Assembly: GCA_963785755.1 (NCBI GenBank) | Contig: CAWAXG010000013.1 | Coordinates: forward strand, 186,001 to 250,000 | Length of the DNA stretch: 64,000 nt | Direction of reading: 5' to 3' | From: JACCXG01 sp963785755 | Lineage (GTDB): Bacteria > Acidobacteriota > Vicinamibacteria > Vicinamibacterales > 2-12-FULL-66-21 | In this document: positions 35,252 through 45,577 of the stretch, one piece after another | Numbering within the stretch: the first letter of the stretch is position 1 | Layout of the letters: the number at the start of each line of letters is the position of its first letter | The notes under the pieces: generated by a model | Told to the model about the DNA's origin: nothing | Databases searched by the model: none | Seen by the model: only the letters and a program-made list of their open reading frames with translations | Made by a program: the position numbers and the translations under genes

Positions 35252-38200
35252 TTAGAAGCCCCCCCGCCCGCGTCCCTGGGGCGCCTGCACGGTCAGGATG
35301 CCGTTCATGATCCGCCAGTGGCCCGGGAACGTGCAGACATACGGATACTGCCCCGGCTGGGCGGGCGCCTTGAACTGCACCGTGACCGTCTCGCCCGGCT
35401 CGACGAGCTTGGTAAAGAACAGCACCTGGGGAATCTGCGGTACGTACTGCTGCGCCATGCCGTTCGGGCTCCTCGCCAGTTCGTCGGCCGCGGTGCCGAT
35501 CGCCTGAAGGGAATCGGGTGCGCCGAGAAGGAAGTTGTGCTGCATCGCGTCGGGGTTGGTGAAGACGATCTCCACGAGCTGTCCCGGAGTGACGCTCAGT
35601 TCCGTCTTGTCGAACTTCATCTCTCCGGGCGTGACGGTCAGCCGGATCACGACATCCGGCGCCGCCTTGACCACCTGCTCGGGCAGCGTGCCTGTCGTGG
35701 GCGCGGGCGTCGCCGCGTAGGCCACGTGCGACGCGAGCTCGCCGGGCTTCATGTAGAGCGCTCCTGCATTCGTCTGCCGTTCGACGCGATATCGCCAGGG
35801 GCCGGCCAGAGCCGCGCGCGTCTCTCCTGCCTGCACGAACATCGTCTCGGGGGTCCCGAGGAAGCCGCCGTCGTTGCGATTGTTCGTGATCCGGACCGTG
35901 ACCGTGTTTGCACCGGGCTTCAGGACACCCGCCGGCAATTCGTATGCGGGCGGTAAGTTGCCACGGCCGCCACCAGCCGCTGGAGCCGCCGCCCCGCCGC
36001 GGCCGCGCCCTTGCCCGCGTCCATCGGGGCAGGCGGGGGCGGCGGAGCAACGACCTGACTCAGCGAGATGCCGTTGACCCAGATTTCAGCGGTGTTGCTG
36101 ATACGTCCGACCGACAACGTGCCGGCCGGGGCACCCTGGGGCGCATCGAACGTTCTCGTGAACCACACGACGCCGTCGAAATCCGGAAGTCCGCGCGCCT
36201 CCCAGTTTCCCGGCACCTGCATCTCTTTCCAGTCCGCCGCCAGCGCCGCGGTGTCAGGGCTCCGCCAGTCAGGCTTGGTCGCGCCCATGCGAAGCGAGAC
36301 CGGCAGTGAGTTGGCCGGAACGGCCTTGGGGTCGCCTTTGTATTCGGTGAGGAATCCAGCCCTGTGCCGGTTGGCGGCGATGAACATCGCCCGGCTCAGC
36401 CAGCGATCGCTGTACGTGTCGGTATCGGCGCTCGCCTTGTAGAGCAGACGGCCGACTTCGGGGGACGCCGGAACATCGGCGAGAGCAAGAATGACCGCCA
36501 GCCGTGTGTGCAGATCGCGATCCTGCAGGAGTCCCGCGGACCCGATCGCATTGGCCGATTCCACGGTCTTCGGCAGAACCATCGCCGCCGCCTTCCGCAC
36601 ACCAGGCGCCGGATGTTTGAGCGCCTCCACCGCGGCCGTCCCCGCTTCAGTGGTCAGACTCGAAATCTCGCCCAGGCCGTGCAGCGTCCACAGGGCGTGC
36701 AGCGCGCCGCCGTTCAACCCGAGCTCGTCAACGGACTTGTTTCTCACGAGCGCGATGAGCTGCGGCACGACATCCTTCTGACCCCGCTCGATCAGCAGGC
36801 GCTGCGCGTGCAGGCGCCACATCATGTTGTCCGACGACAATCCGCTCACGAGGCTGGCCGCGTTCGTCCTCGACAGCACGAGCTTCTTCGCCGGCGGGGC
36901 GTTGCGATAAACGACGCGGTAGATGCGGCCGCGTGATTCGTCGCGCATCGACGTTTCGTAGGCGTTGCCGGCGCCGTTGCTGAAGCCTTCAGGCGTCGGG
37001 TTGTGCTGCGCGATGAAGTTGTACCAGTCCGAGACCCACACGGCGCCGTCGGGACCGACCTGCGCCTGCACCGGCGCGACCCACTCCTCGGCGCCCGCGA
37101 GGAGGTTCCAGCCATCACGGGTGACGAACCCGGCGCCCTGCTTTTCGATGATCCCCTGGCCGATCAGGTGCGCGGTCGGCTCGTTGATGAACGCAATGCG
37201 GTTCCAGGACCTGCTTCGGGAACGAACGCGCCGTGTAGAGCTGATGGCCGGCGCCCGCCGTGAAGCCGCCGAACACGTCCACCTGACGGATGTACGGGGT
37301 GATGAAATGCGCGTTGTAGAACTGCGCCGCGCTCTGGTATCCAGCGCCGACCCCGCGACCACCGCCGGGCGGCATCGGCAGCCCCTGCACGCCCTCGAAG
37401 TACTTGTTCGGAATGGCTACGTAGAAGCTCGGATCGTTGTTGGCCGTCGAGCCGAACACGTCGAACGTCTCCGACATGCCAATCCCCCACGTGTTGTTCG
37501 TGGAGCCGGTCACGTACTGGAAATCGCTGCCGTCGGGCTTGAACTTGAACATACCCTGGCCGAACTGCATGTCCCGGTCGTTCATCTTGCCGTTGAAGCC
37601 GGAATAGCCGACCGTGCCCCAGATGTAGTTGTCGTGGCCGTACATCAGGTTCGATGGGCCGGCGTGCGTGTCGCGGATCCCCACCCGGTGCTCAGGATCT
37701 GGCGGGTGTCCGCCTTGTCGTCGCCGTTGGTGTCCTTCAGGAACAGCATGTGCGGCGCGGCAGAGACGACGACCCCGCCGTTGGCGAAGACGAGGCTGGT
37801 CGGCAGGTTGAGATGCTCGGCGAAGACCGTGTATTTGTCGGCGCGGCCGTCGCCGTTGGTGTCCTCGACGATCTTGATGCGATCGTCGCCCGGCGAGCCG
37901 TTGAGCACGACGTTCGGATAGTTGATCGCTTCGATGATCCACAGCCGCCCGCGCTCGTCGAAGTTGAACGCGATCGGCTCGATGATGTTCGGCTCGCTGG
38001 CAAAGAGCTCGAGCTTGAACTCCGCCGGCACGTGAATGAACTTCATCGAGTCGTCTGGCGTAAAGGGCAGCTGATACTTCGGCGCCGGATCGCGGCGCTC
38101 GTAATTCGGCACGATGAACGTGTCGACGTAGGCGACGTCGGGCATCTTGAGCTCGACCCACGCGCGGCGCGCCGGTTCGTCGACGACCCATGCCGTCCCC

Positions 38201-38949
38201 TGCTCGATCAGCTTGTGGAAGCCCGGATTGCCCCAGGTCCGTTGATCGTGGCCGTATGCGGTGTAGAACACCCGTCCCTTGCCCTGGGTCCGCACCCACG
38301 TATAGGGTTCGCGTCCTTTTTCGTCGACGCGCTCCATGAGCACCGTGCGGTTGGCCGTGTTGTGCTTCGCGTGCACGTAGGTCTCGTCCCAGGTGCTGAA
38401 CGGCTTCAACCCCTGCATGACGGGATGGTTCGGCTGGACGATCTCGGCGGTGAACTCGCCGGTGCCGTGCCGCTGGAATTCCCCGCCGACCATTGAGATA
38501 TACGGCGCCGAGCTCGTGAACATGGCCGACGCGGAATGGATCGCCACCAGGCCCTTGCCGCTCTCGACGAACGCCAGGAGAGCTTTCTCCTGTTCGGGCG
38601 TCAGGGTCTCGTGGTTGCCATAGATCATCAGCGCGTCGTAGTGCGCCAGCTTCTCCGGCGTCAGCGCCTCGGCCGGCGTCAGCACGTGCGTCAACTGGAT
38701 GCCGCGGCGGGCGAGTGGCGACGCGAGCAGCGGATACATCGCGGGCGACGGATGCGGTTGCGCCTGATCGTGGCCGAGGAACAACACCCGGAGCGGTCTC
38801 GCGTCCGCCTCGCGCGCCGCCGCCGGTCGAGCCGGCGCGCGTTGCGCGGTCCCGCTCTGCGCGAACGCCGTCAATCCAGCCGCCGTGAGGATGGCCGCAC
38901 CAGCAAGGTAGGACCACACCCGCCTCGAACGAGGAACGCTCAAACCCAT
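35252..38949 (-). CDS. Giant secreted oxidoreductase: ThuA + PQQ-type dehydrogenase + HEAT-like + jelly roll + cupredoxin (about 1,230 aa, three frame breaks)
   Basis: Starts at ATG 38949 (AAAGG upstream) with a signal peptide (SYLAGAAILTAAGLTAFAQ). Domains in order: ThuA-like (LRVLFLGHDQAQPHPS to about residue 255), a six-bladed glucose/sorbosone-dehydrogenase-like propeller (FKLELFASEPNIIEPIAF, VEDTNGDGRADKYTVFAEHL, SNLMYGHDNYIWGTVGYSG), HEAT-like repeats, a GH2-like jelly roll (GNWEARGLPDFDGVVWFTRT) and a C-terminal type I copper domain with ligands His (MQHNFLLG), Cys, His and Met (VCTFPGHWRIMNG). Breaks near 37676 (one G missing from a run), 37205 (one extra C) and 35960 each restore the next domain, so I read one gene. 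Periplasmic sugar oxidation with electron exit via copper is inference. Confidence 0.8.
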
Positions 38950-39188
38950 CGTGTAAGACCTTTCAATGCGACGCCCGTGTCAGGGGTCGACCAGACATTC
39001 TAGGCTGGAACTGAATCCGATTCGGCGCTGGCCGGAACCGCTTCCATGTCGCGCGTCTGTGTACTACGCCATCCACACCCGGTCAAGCGGCAGGCGTGCG
39101 GCGAAACGCGCCGCGGCACGTGCAAAGAGCTCTCGGCGAGCCTCGACCATTGTCACGAGCGCTGGTCCGTTGGCTTGTAGTCGACCCG

Positions 39189-39240
39189 GTTGCCTGTCCC
39201 GCTTGCCTGTCCCGCTTGCCTGTCCCGGTTGCCTGTCCCC
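39189..39240. repeat. Tandem TTGCCTGTCCC repeat, copy A
   Basis: Four tandem units of TTGCCTGTCCC with two-base linkers (period 13) lie between the end of the PQQ dehydrogenase gene at 39247 and the start of the ThuA fusion gene. A second array of the same unit is at 49646-49699. Arms are not inverted here. Confidence 0.8.
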
Positions 39241-39246
39241 CGTCGA

Positions 39247-42123
39247 TCAGGATCCGGAAATCAGCGAGATGGCGCCGAGCGACATCAACGGCTGCGTCGT
39301 GGCTTGGGGATTCTTGAAGAGAAAGTACAGGTCGTGGATGCCGGCCGCCGGCTTGATGTCCACGACCAGCGCGCCGCTCGCCGTACGGCGCGGACCGGTC
39401 TGGGGTGCAGCTGCCGCCGCTGGCGCCGGCGTCGCGCCGCCGGCCGCCTGAATCTCGGTGGCCGTCGGCCCGCCGCGACCGCCGCCGACCGCGACGGGGA
39501 CCTGGCCGATCACGGGTCCGGTCGGTGAATCGAGGCGGACCTCGATGGTCCCCCCCACCTGCCCGCCGCGCGCCGCAGCCTGCACCATCAGCTCGAGCCG
39601 GCTGACACCCGTCAGGTCCAGACCCTTGTAGCCGATATGCGAGTTCGCTCTCGGAATGATCGAGCCGGCGGCGCCGCGCGTGGGCCCGAGCATGATGCCC
39701 TGCTGGATCTCCGCCTGCTGAGGTCCGAGGCGCGGGCTCCGCAGCACCGTCATCGCCTCGCTCGTCAGCGCGGGCAGATCGCCGGCGCCTTTGTCGGAAT
39801 AGATCGCGCGGACGATGAGCGAGCCGCGGCCGTTGTCCCCTTCGGGGATCGCCGGCGTGATCGTGCCCTGCAGCGGAACCGATGACAGCCGCTTGTCGTT
39901 CACGCTCAGCATGTACTCGGCCATCGTCTGGGCTTCGTGAACGGTGATCAACGGATGCGCCGGCATGTTCTCCTGGCCCCACACCCCGGTACCGCCCGTT
40001 CGGATCTTGCCGGCCAGCTGTTTCAGCGTGGCCGCGTCCGGCTTGTATTTCTCGGCCAGCTGCACGAACGAGGGCCCGCGCGACTTGGCTTCACGATTGT
40101 GGCAGACTGCGCAGTCGCTGCCGGCGATCAGCGCCTTCGCCACCGCGAAGCGCGTGGTCGGATCCACTTTGGCCTGCGGCTGCCGCACTTTCGACGCGTC
40201 GAACCCTTCGGGAACGTAATCGATGCTGAGCGCCACCTGGTCGGCAGGAATGCGGCCGGCGGCCAGCGTTCCATCTTCGCGGTCGCTGACCTGGACGGCG
40301 TAGGTGAGCGGCGCCCCGGGCGTGAAGAACGTCCTGTTCGTCGCCTTGACGTCGAGGGAGACCGCTGGGGGCGTGTTGCCCGCGATGATGTCCAGCGACG
40401 CCGTGGCCTTGCCGCCGGCGGAATCGGTCACCGTCAGGGTCGCCGCATACGTGCCCTTTCTGTCGAACGCGACCGTCGGACTGGGCTGCTTGATGACGCG
40501 CGGCTCGCCGCCCTCCGCTGACTCGATGGTCCACTCGTAGGCGAGCCGATCCCCGTCGGGATCGCTGCTGCCGGCCGACGAGAACGCGACCTTGAAGGGC
40601 GGGATGCCGCCGGTTCGATCCGCGGCGACCGACACCGATGGATTGCGGTTGCCGCCGTTGTACTCGATTCTGACCAGCTGCGAGTCAGCGCTCTTCGCAA
40701 ACCAGGTGCTGCCGTAATCGAGGACGTACAGATCGCCTTCCGGACCGAACTTGATGTCGATCATTTCGGAAGGCCGATAGCTAGGCAGGAAGCGCTCCAT
40801 CGACTTGTACGCGCCGTCGTCGCCGATCGTGATCGCCAGGATCCAGCCGCGGGAAAGATCCGCGGCGAACCACTTGCCCTCGTAATACTCGGGAAACGCT
40901 CGCGGCGCGTTCGGGAAATCCGCACGGCGGAAGATCGGACCGCCGGTTGCCGAACGCCCGCCGCTCCCGAGCTCCGGGTACTTCTCGGAAGGCGCGTAGG
41001 GGTAGGCGATGAACGCGGGCTGCGCCGGCGGCAGCTCTTTGAGGCCGGTGTTGTTCACCGAGGCATTGACTGGCTTCTTCGGGTCCTTCGGCGCGAGCGG
41101 CGTGTCCTTGGAATAGTCGAAGTACGGATACGCGCGGTTCTCGCCGATGAAGTACGGCCACCCGAAGAAGCCTGGCCCCTTTGCCTGGTTCAGCTCGTCG
41201 TAGCCTCGCGGTCCGAGCTCGGAGTCCTCGTTCGCATCCGGACCGACTTCGCCCCAGTAGATGTAGCCGGTCTTGCTGTCGATCGACACGCGCCACGCGT
41301 TCCGGAGCCCCATCGTGTAGATCTCGGGGCGGGTGCCGGGCGTTCCCGGAGGAAACAGGTTGCCCTTGGGAATCGTGTAGGTGCCGTCGGGCTCGGGGTG
41401 AATGCGCAGGATCTTTCCGCGCAGGTCGTTGGTGTTCGCCGCGCCGCGCTGATCGTCCCAGCTGGCCCGGCCTGGCCGCTCGTCGGTCTGCGCCCCGGTC
41501 GAGTTGCTGGTGTTGTTGCCGACGGTCATGAACAGATTGCCCTGCGCGTCCCACGTCATGCCGCCGCCGGTGTGGCAGCACTGCTCGCGCTGCACGCCGT
41601 ACTCGAGCAGCACCTTCTTGGACTCATCGTCCAGCATGTCGTTTTTCAGATCCCACCGCGCCAGCACGTGCTTGGCGACGGCCGGATCCGCGTAGAGCAT
41701 GTAGACCCACCCGTTCTTCTCGAAGTTCGGATCCAGCGTCAGGCCGACGAGCCCTTCCTCGGCCTCGCGCTGTACGCCTGCGGCGTTGGTGTACTTCGTG
41801 TTGACCGGGATTTCCGCGATGAGCTTGGTGGTCTTGGTCGCCGGGTCGTAGGCCTTGAACGCCCCTTTGCGCTCGATGATGTAGACCTTGCCGCTCCGGG
41901 TGACGGCAAAGGCCATCGGCTCGTCGAGCTCGCCGGGCGGCACGAGCACGACCGGCGTGAAGCGGTTGTCGTCGGGCCTGGCTGTCGGGTCCGCCGCGGC
42001 GCGGTTTCTCGCGACCGCCGTCCCTGAGGGCTGCTGCCCGCCGGCGAACGGCACGGCGACCGCCAGGACCAGCGCGACGAGCGTCCCTTTCCAGATGTGA
42101 GAACCGTAAACAGTGCCGGGCAT
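39247..42123 (-). CDS. Secreted PQQ-type sugar dehydrogenase with PKD, cytochrome c and CBM6-like domains (958 aa)
   Basis: Signal segment near residues 10-28 (KGTLVALVLAVAVPFAGG). Residues about 60-490 are a soluble-glucose-dehydrogenase-type propeller: EPMAFAVTRSGKVYIIERKG, EEGLVGLTLDPNFEKNGWVY, CCHTGGGMTWDAQGNLFMTV, and FGPEGDLYVLDYGSTWF. A PKD domain follows (SSDPDGDRLAYEWTIE, about 505-590), then a c-type heme site CAVCH near 665 with NMPAHPLIT as probable Met ligand, and a C-terminal CBM6-like beta domain (GPTRGAAGSIIPRANSHIGY to the end). It would oxidise sugars in the periplasm and pass electrons to its own heme. GAGG precedes ATG 42123 closely. Confidence 0.9.
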   Translation of the reverse strand: MPGTVYGSHIWKGTLVALVLAVAVPFAGGQQPSGTAVARNRAAADPTARPDDNRFTPVVLVPPGELDEPMAFAVTRSGKVYIIERKGAFKAYDPATKTTKLIAEIPVNTKYTNAAGVQREAEEGLVGLTLDPNFEKNGWVYMLYADPAVAKHVLARWDLKNDMLDDESKKVLLEYGVQREQCCHTGGGMTWDAQGNLFMTVGNNTSNSTGAQTDERPGRASWDDQRGAANTNDLRGKILRIHPEPDGTYTIPKGNLFPPGTPGTRPEIYTMGLRNAWRVSIDSKTGYIYWGEVGPDANEDSELGPRGYDELNQAKGPGFFGWPYFIGENRAYPYFDYSKDTPLAPKDPKKPVNASVNNTGLKELPPAQPAFIAYPYAPSEKYPELGSGGRSATGGPIFRRADFPNAPRAFPEYYEGKWFAADLSRGWILAITIGDDGAYKSMERFLPSYRPSEMIDIKFGPEGDLYVLDYGSTWFAKSADSQLVRIEYNGGNRNPSVSVAADRTGGIPPFKVAFSSAGSSDPDGDRLAYEWTIESAEGGEPRVIKQPSPTVAFDRKGTYAATLTVTDSAGGKATASLDIIAGNTPPAVSLDVKATNRTFFTPGAPLTYAVQVSDREDGTLAAGRIPADQVALSIDYVPEGFDASKVRQPQAKVDPTTRFAVAKALIAGSDCAVCHNREAKSRGPSFVQLAEKYKPDAATLKQLAGKIRTGGTGVWGQENMPAHPLITVHEAQTMAEYMLSVNDKRLSSVPLQGTITPAIPEGDNGRGSLIVRAIYSDKGAGDLPALTSEAMTVLRSPRLGPQQAEIQQGIMLGPTRGAAGSIIPRANSHIGYKGLDLTGVSRLELMVQAAARGGQVGGTIEVRLDSPTGPVIGQVPVAVGGGRGGPTATEIQAAGGATPAPAAAAAPQTGPRRTASGALVVDIKPAAGIHDLYFLFKNPQATTQPLMSLGAISLISGS

Positions 42124-42147
42124 CGTCCTCGGTCGCGACCCGCTTGC

Positions 42148-43443
42148 TCAGCGCACCACGGCTTCGCCGTGCTCGTCGATCTGCAGCCGCGGCGGCTCGT
42201 CGGCAACGAGCGATTCGAACTCGCGCCTGAACTCGTCGAGCGACAGCTGCACGGTGCTGGCGAGCTTGGCCAGCTGATGCGGGTCCTCGAAATCGTCCTT
42301 GCGAAGCCGGATCATGTAGCGGCGCGCAATGGCGTAGCGGGTCGACGCGATGTCCACCATACGAACCCGCGACCGTCCGGTGTTCACGTCGGTCATTTCG
42401 GTGAATGGCACGGGGATGAAGTGGCTGCCCTGCATCGAGATCATCGCAGCGGTTCCTCCCGCGATCAGGTACTTCGCTGCGCAGTAGCCGAGGTCGCGCG
42501 TGTATTCCATGTCGAGCGGAATCGGATCCGCGCAGCGGAGCTCGTAGCCGATGTTCTTCGCGGCGATGGTCGTCTTGATCTTCAGGTCGCGGAGCCGCGC
42601 CTGCACCTGCGCCTTGAGAATCTCGCCGAGATTGACTTCGGCGATCCGCAAGTGCCCGTGGCTGTCGCGCTCGACGTCCTGAACGCCGGCGAGATCCTCC
42701 TCGGCGATGTCGAGGACCACGCCTTCGGCGATGACCGCGACGCCGTCGCGCCGTCCCTCGCTCAGCCGCTTGATGATCGCCCCCGCCAGGGTATCGACGA
42801 TCGTCTTGAGCCGGATCGGCGACGGGAATTCCTCGGAGATCAGCGTCAAGGTAGTGCCGGCGGCCTTGCCAATGCCGAGCGCGAGATGCCCGGCCTTGCG
42901 GCCCATGGCGATGACGAAGTACCAGCGCGAGGTCGTCTTCGCGTCGACCATCAGGTTCTTGACGATCTCCGCCCCGTAGTGCCGCGCCGACTGGAAGCCG
43001 AACGTGTCGACGTGATCGGGCAGGTACAGATCGTTGTCGATCGTCTTCGGCACGTGGACGACGCGAATCGCGCCGGCGGCATGGCGCTCGAGCATCATCG
43101 CGGAGTACGCGGTGTCGTCCCCGCCGATGGTGATGAGCTGCGACACGTTCAGCCGCAGGAGCGACGTCAGCGTGTTCTCGAGCAGCTTCGGATCCTTGGT
43201 CGGATTGGCGCGCGCGATGCCGAGGTGCGAGCCGCCACGGAAGTGGATCCGGCTGACGTTCTCGATGGTGAGCGGCGTCACGTGATCGATATCGCCCTGC
43301 ATCAGCCACTCGAACCCGTCGCGGATGCCGACGACTTCGAGGCCTTCGAGCCTGGCCCGGATGGTCGCCGCCCCGATGACGCTGTTGATGCCCGGCGCCG
43401 GCCCGCCGCCGACCAGAATCGCGAGTCTGTTATGGTGATCCAC
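42148..43443 (-). CDS. 6-phosphofructokinase, probably pyrophosphate-dependent (431 aa)
   Basis: The PFK fold signatures are clear: LVGGGPAPGINSVIG, IGGDDTAYSAM, VPKTIDNDLYLPD and VIAMGRKAGHLALGIG. The GGDDT form, with Asp in place of the Gly of GGDGS, and the Lys in PKTIDND are the residues that distinguish PPi-using enzymes from ATP-using ones. GTG 43443 is preceded by AGGAAA; the frame extends to 43500. It interconverts fructose 6-phosphate and fructose 1,6-bisphosphate reversibly in the cytoplasm. It is 24 bases upstream of the PQQ dehydrogenase gene on the same strand and could share its transcript. Confidence 0.9.
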   Translation of the reverse strand: MDHHNRLAILVGGGPAPGINSVIGAATIRARLEGLEVVGIRDGFEWLMQGDIDHVTPLTIENVSRIHFRGGSHLGIARANPTKDPKLLENTLTSLLRLNVSQLITIGGDDTAYSAMMLERHAAGAIRVVHVPKTIDNDLYLPDHVDTFGFQSARHYGAEIVKNLMVDAKTTSRWYFVIAMGRKAGHLALGIGKAAGTTLTLISEEFPSPIRLKTIVDTLAGAIIKRLSEGRRDGVAVIAEGVVLDIAEEDLAGVQDVERDSHGHLRIAEVNLGEILKAQVQARLRDLKIKTTIAAKNIGYELRCADPIPLDMEYTRDLGYCAAKYLIAGGTAAMISMQGSHFIPVPFTEMTDVNTGRSRVRMVDIASTRYAIARRYMIRLRKDDFEDPHQLAKLASTVQLSLDEFRREFESLVADEPPRLQIDEHGEAVVR

Positions 43444-43773
43444 GCTTTCCTGCCTTGTCGGCCGGTGATGCCGACGTACCCTCGCGGGCCTCAGCCGCAC
43501 GCACCGGGTGATCCGGTGTTTGTGACGTCTGCGACGGCCGATCGCCGGGAGGCGTGTTGACGGGATCGTCGCAATAGTGGCGACGAACGCGGTCAGGATG
43601 CGATGGCATCAGCAATCTCTCTCGGGGAAATGGCCCTGATGATTCTCATGCTGCAATCGATTGCAGATCCTGAATCATGCAGCGCGGCCGCCACAAGGCG
43701 GCCGCATCGGTGAAACGGTTCACGAAAAGAGGCTGGCGCGAGGCGGGCCCCCGCGCCGCCCCGTCGGACGCCC
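43444..43773. other. 330-base region without a recognisable gene
   Basis: Between the phosphofructokinase start and the end of the Gfo/Idh gene. Short frames here are antisense-like and show no family resemblance. An imperfect palindrome with AAGGCGGCCGC around 43690-43705 may be part of a terminator for the upstream gene. No repeat of the window's families was seen. Confidence 0.4.
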
Positions 43774-45363
43774 TTACAGCGTCTTCGTATCCGAGATCCC
43801 GAAGCCCTGACGATACTCACGCCGCAGCAGCTGCTCGCCTTCGAGCGGCTGATCGCTCGTTGCGACCGAGTTCGTGATCTTCATGTTCGCGCCGTCGTAG
43901 TGAATCTTCTGTCCGGCGCGCAACGCGACGATGCCGAGCAGCATGACTTCGGTGAGCGGCGCCGCATATTCGAACGGCGAAGAGATCTCGGCCGATCCCT
44001 TGATCGCTTCCACCCAGTTCATCTCGTGCTCTTCATGCGCCACGCGCTGCAGTTTTACCGGGGGCGCGGGCGGCGTCACTTTCTCGCCGCCGATGAAGAA
44101 TCGCGGATCCGCGCCGTAGGTGTCCTGAATCAGCTTGCCCTTCGATCCGACGTACATCAGACCGCCACCGGGGTTCATCCGCTCGTCGCCGATGTCGTCC
44201 GACTTGGGAGGCAGGAGGCCGCCGTCGTACCACGTCAGCTTGACCGCCGGCAGATTGCCTCGCGTTGGGAACTCGTAATAGGTCGTGGTCGCGTGCGGAT
44301 ACGACGCGCCGTTGAATGGCGTCGACAACGTCTCCACCGTGGTCGGATACCCGAGGTTCAGCGCCCAGAACGGATGATCGACGAGGTGCGCTCCCATGTC
44401 GCCGAGCGCGCCCTGTCCCCAATCCACCCAGCCGCGCCAGTTGAACGGGTGATAAATCGGATGGTAATCAATCTGCGGCGCCGCGCCGAGGAACAGATCC
44501 CAGTCGAGATCGTTCGGCATCGGGTAATTACCGACGAACGCCGCCGCGAGCCTTTGCTCCACGTCACGTCCACTCCACGCAATCGGACGTTTCGGATTCT
44601 CGACCAGCGGCTTCGGACGCGGCACGCCCTGCGGCCAGTATCCGAGCGGCCGATTCGTCCAGACGTGCACCTCGCGAATCTCGCCGATGGTGCCGGCGGC
44701 AATGTGCTCGACCGACGTCCGCGAGTCGTCCAGAGAGTGTCCCTGGTTCCCCATCTGCGACACGATCTTGCGGTCCTTGGCTTTCTTCGCGAGAACGCGC
44801 GCTTCCTCGACGGACCAGCACAACGGCTTCTGCACGTAGACGTGCTTGCCGAGATCCATCGCCATGCAGGCGATCGGCGCGTGCATGTGGTCGGGCGTGG
44901 CAATGACGACCGCGTCGATGTCCTTCTGCTTCTCGAGCATCTGGCGGTAGTCGCGGTACTTCTGCAGTTTCGGCAGGTTCTGCGACACGAAGCGCTTGAG
45001 GTTGTCGCGGCCGTTCTGCGCGGCCCGGCGCGCATTCGCCTGCTCCTGGGCCGCCGAGGGCTGCGAACGCGCCGCCGTGCCGCCCCCGCGCGGACCGGTG
45101 GGAACCGCGGCGTTCGCCTGGGTCTCGAATTCCTTGATCCTGGACGCCATGAGCGAGTCGTGCACGTCGCAGAAGGCGACGAGGTTCTGGCTCATCAACG
45201 CCCGTGCGTTGCTGGCACCCATGCCGAAGCCGATCACCGCGATATTGACGGTGTCGCTCGGCGCCTGAATCCCATGGCCCAGGACATGCCGCGGCACGAT
45301 CGTCAGCGCCGCCCCGGTGCCTGCCACTGTGCCCACAAATTTCCGTCTGGTGATGTCGCCCAT
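43774..45363 (-). CDS. Tat-exported Gfo/Idh/MocA-family oxidoreductase (529 aa)
   Basis: ATG 45363 starts MGDITRRKFVGTVAGTGAAL, a twin-arginine type signal (RRKF) with a hydrophobic stretch. The Rossmann domain follows (VNIAVIGFGMGASNARALM), then VIATPDHMHAPIACMAM, KHVYVQKPLCWSVEEAR (the EKP-type motif as QKP) and the substrate domain (HVWTNRPLGYWPQGVPRPKP, DMGAHLVDHPFWAL). AAAGGG is the likely ribosome binding site. Export with bound cofactor fits family members that act as periplasmic glucose-fructose or glycoside 3-oxidoreductases. An unusual Ala/Gln/Arg-rich insert lies at about residues 85-120. Confidence 0.9.
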   Translation of the reverse strand: MGDITRRKFVGTVAGTGAALTIVPRHVLGHGIQAPSDTVNIAVIGFGMGASNARALMSQNLVAFCDVHDSLMASRIKEFETQANAAVPTGPRGGGTAARSQPSAAQEQANARRAAQNGRDNLKRFVSQNLPKLQKYRDYRQMLEKQKDIDAVVIATPDHMHAPIACMAMDLGKHVYVQKPLCWSVEEARVLAKKAKDRKIVSQMGNQGHSLDDSRTSVEHIAAGTIGEIREVHVWTNRPLGYWPQGVPRPKPLVENPKRPIAWSGRDVEQRLAAAFVGNYPMPNDLDWDLFLGAAPQIDYHPIYHPFNWRGWVDWGQGALGDMGAHLVDHPFWALNLGYPTTVETLSTPFNGASYPHATTTYYEFPTRGNLPAVKLTWYDGGLLPPKSDDIGDERMNPGGGLMYVGSKGKLIQDTYGADPRFFIGGEKVTPPAPPVKLQRVAHEEHEMNWVEAIKGSAEISSPFEYAAPLTEVMLLGIVALRAGQKIHYDGANMKITNSVATSDQPLEGEQLLRREYRQGFGISDTKTL

Positions 45364-45430
45364 TGCGTGCCCTTTCTGCAAGATGCGGAGGCTGGCTGAT
45401 CGGTCCGGCCGACCGATCATTCTACATTTT

Positions 45431-45567
45431 TCACGTGCTGTCGTGCCACGTTTCACGTGCTACGGTGCCACGTCCTACGTGCGCACGTGCTTATCGTCCT
45501 ACGTGCTACGGGCTACGTGCTTGGTGCGCACGTGCAGGCGTGCTCGTGCTACGTGCTACGTGCCTCC
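45431..45567. repeat. Short repeat element based on CTACGTG/CACGTG
   Basis: Dense repetition of ACGTGCT, CTACGTGC and GTGCGCACGTGC, with many CACGTG palindromes, for about 137 bases between the Tat-exported oxidoreductase and the spermidine-synthase-like gene. The seven-base unit CTACGTG is tandem at the right end. Because the unit contains ACGT palindromes, both strands can pair in many registers. Confidence 0.75.
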
Positions 45568-45577
45568 CCACTGCGGC

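Noticed and set aside
43900..45399. A 499-codon plus-strand frame opposite the Tat-exported oxidoreductase
   Set aside because: Arg/His-rich antisense shadow; the minus-strand gene has a twin-arginine signal and clear Rossmann motifs.
45431..45567. Replication origin iterons or DnaA-box cluster
   Set aside because: The repeats are CTACGTG/CACGTG, not DnaA boxes, there is no AT-rich unwinding stretch and no dnaA, repA or parA neighbour.
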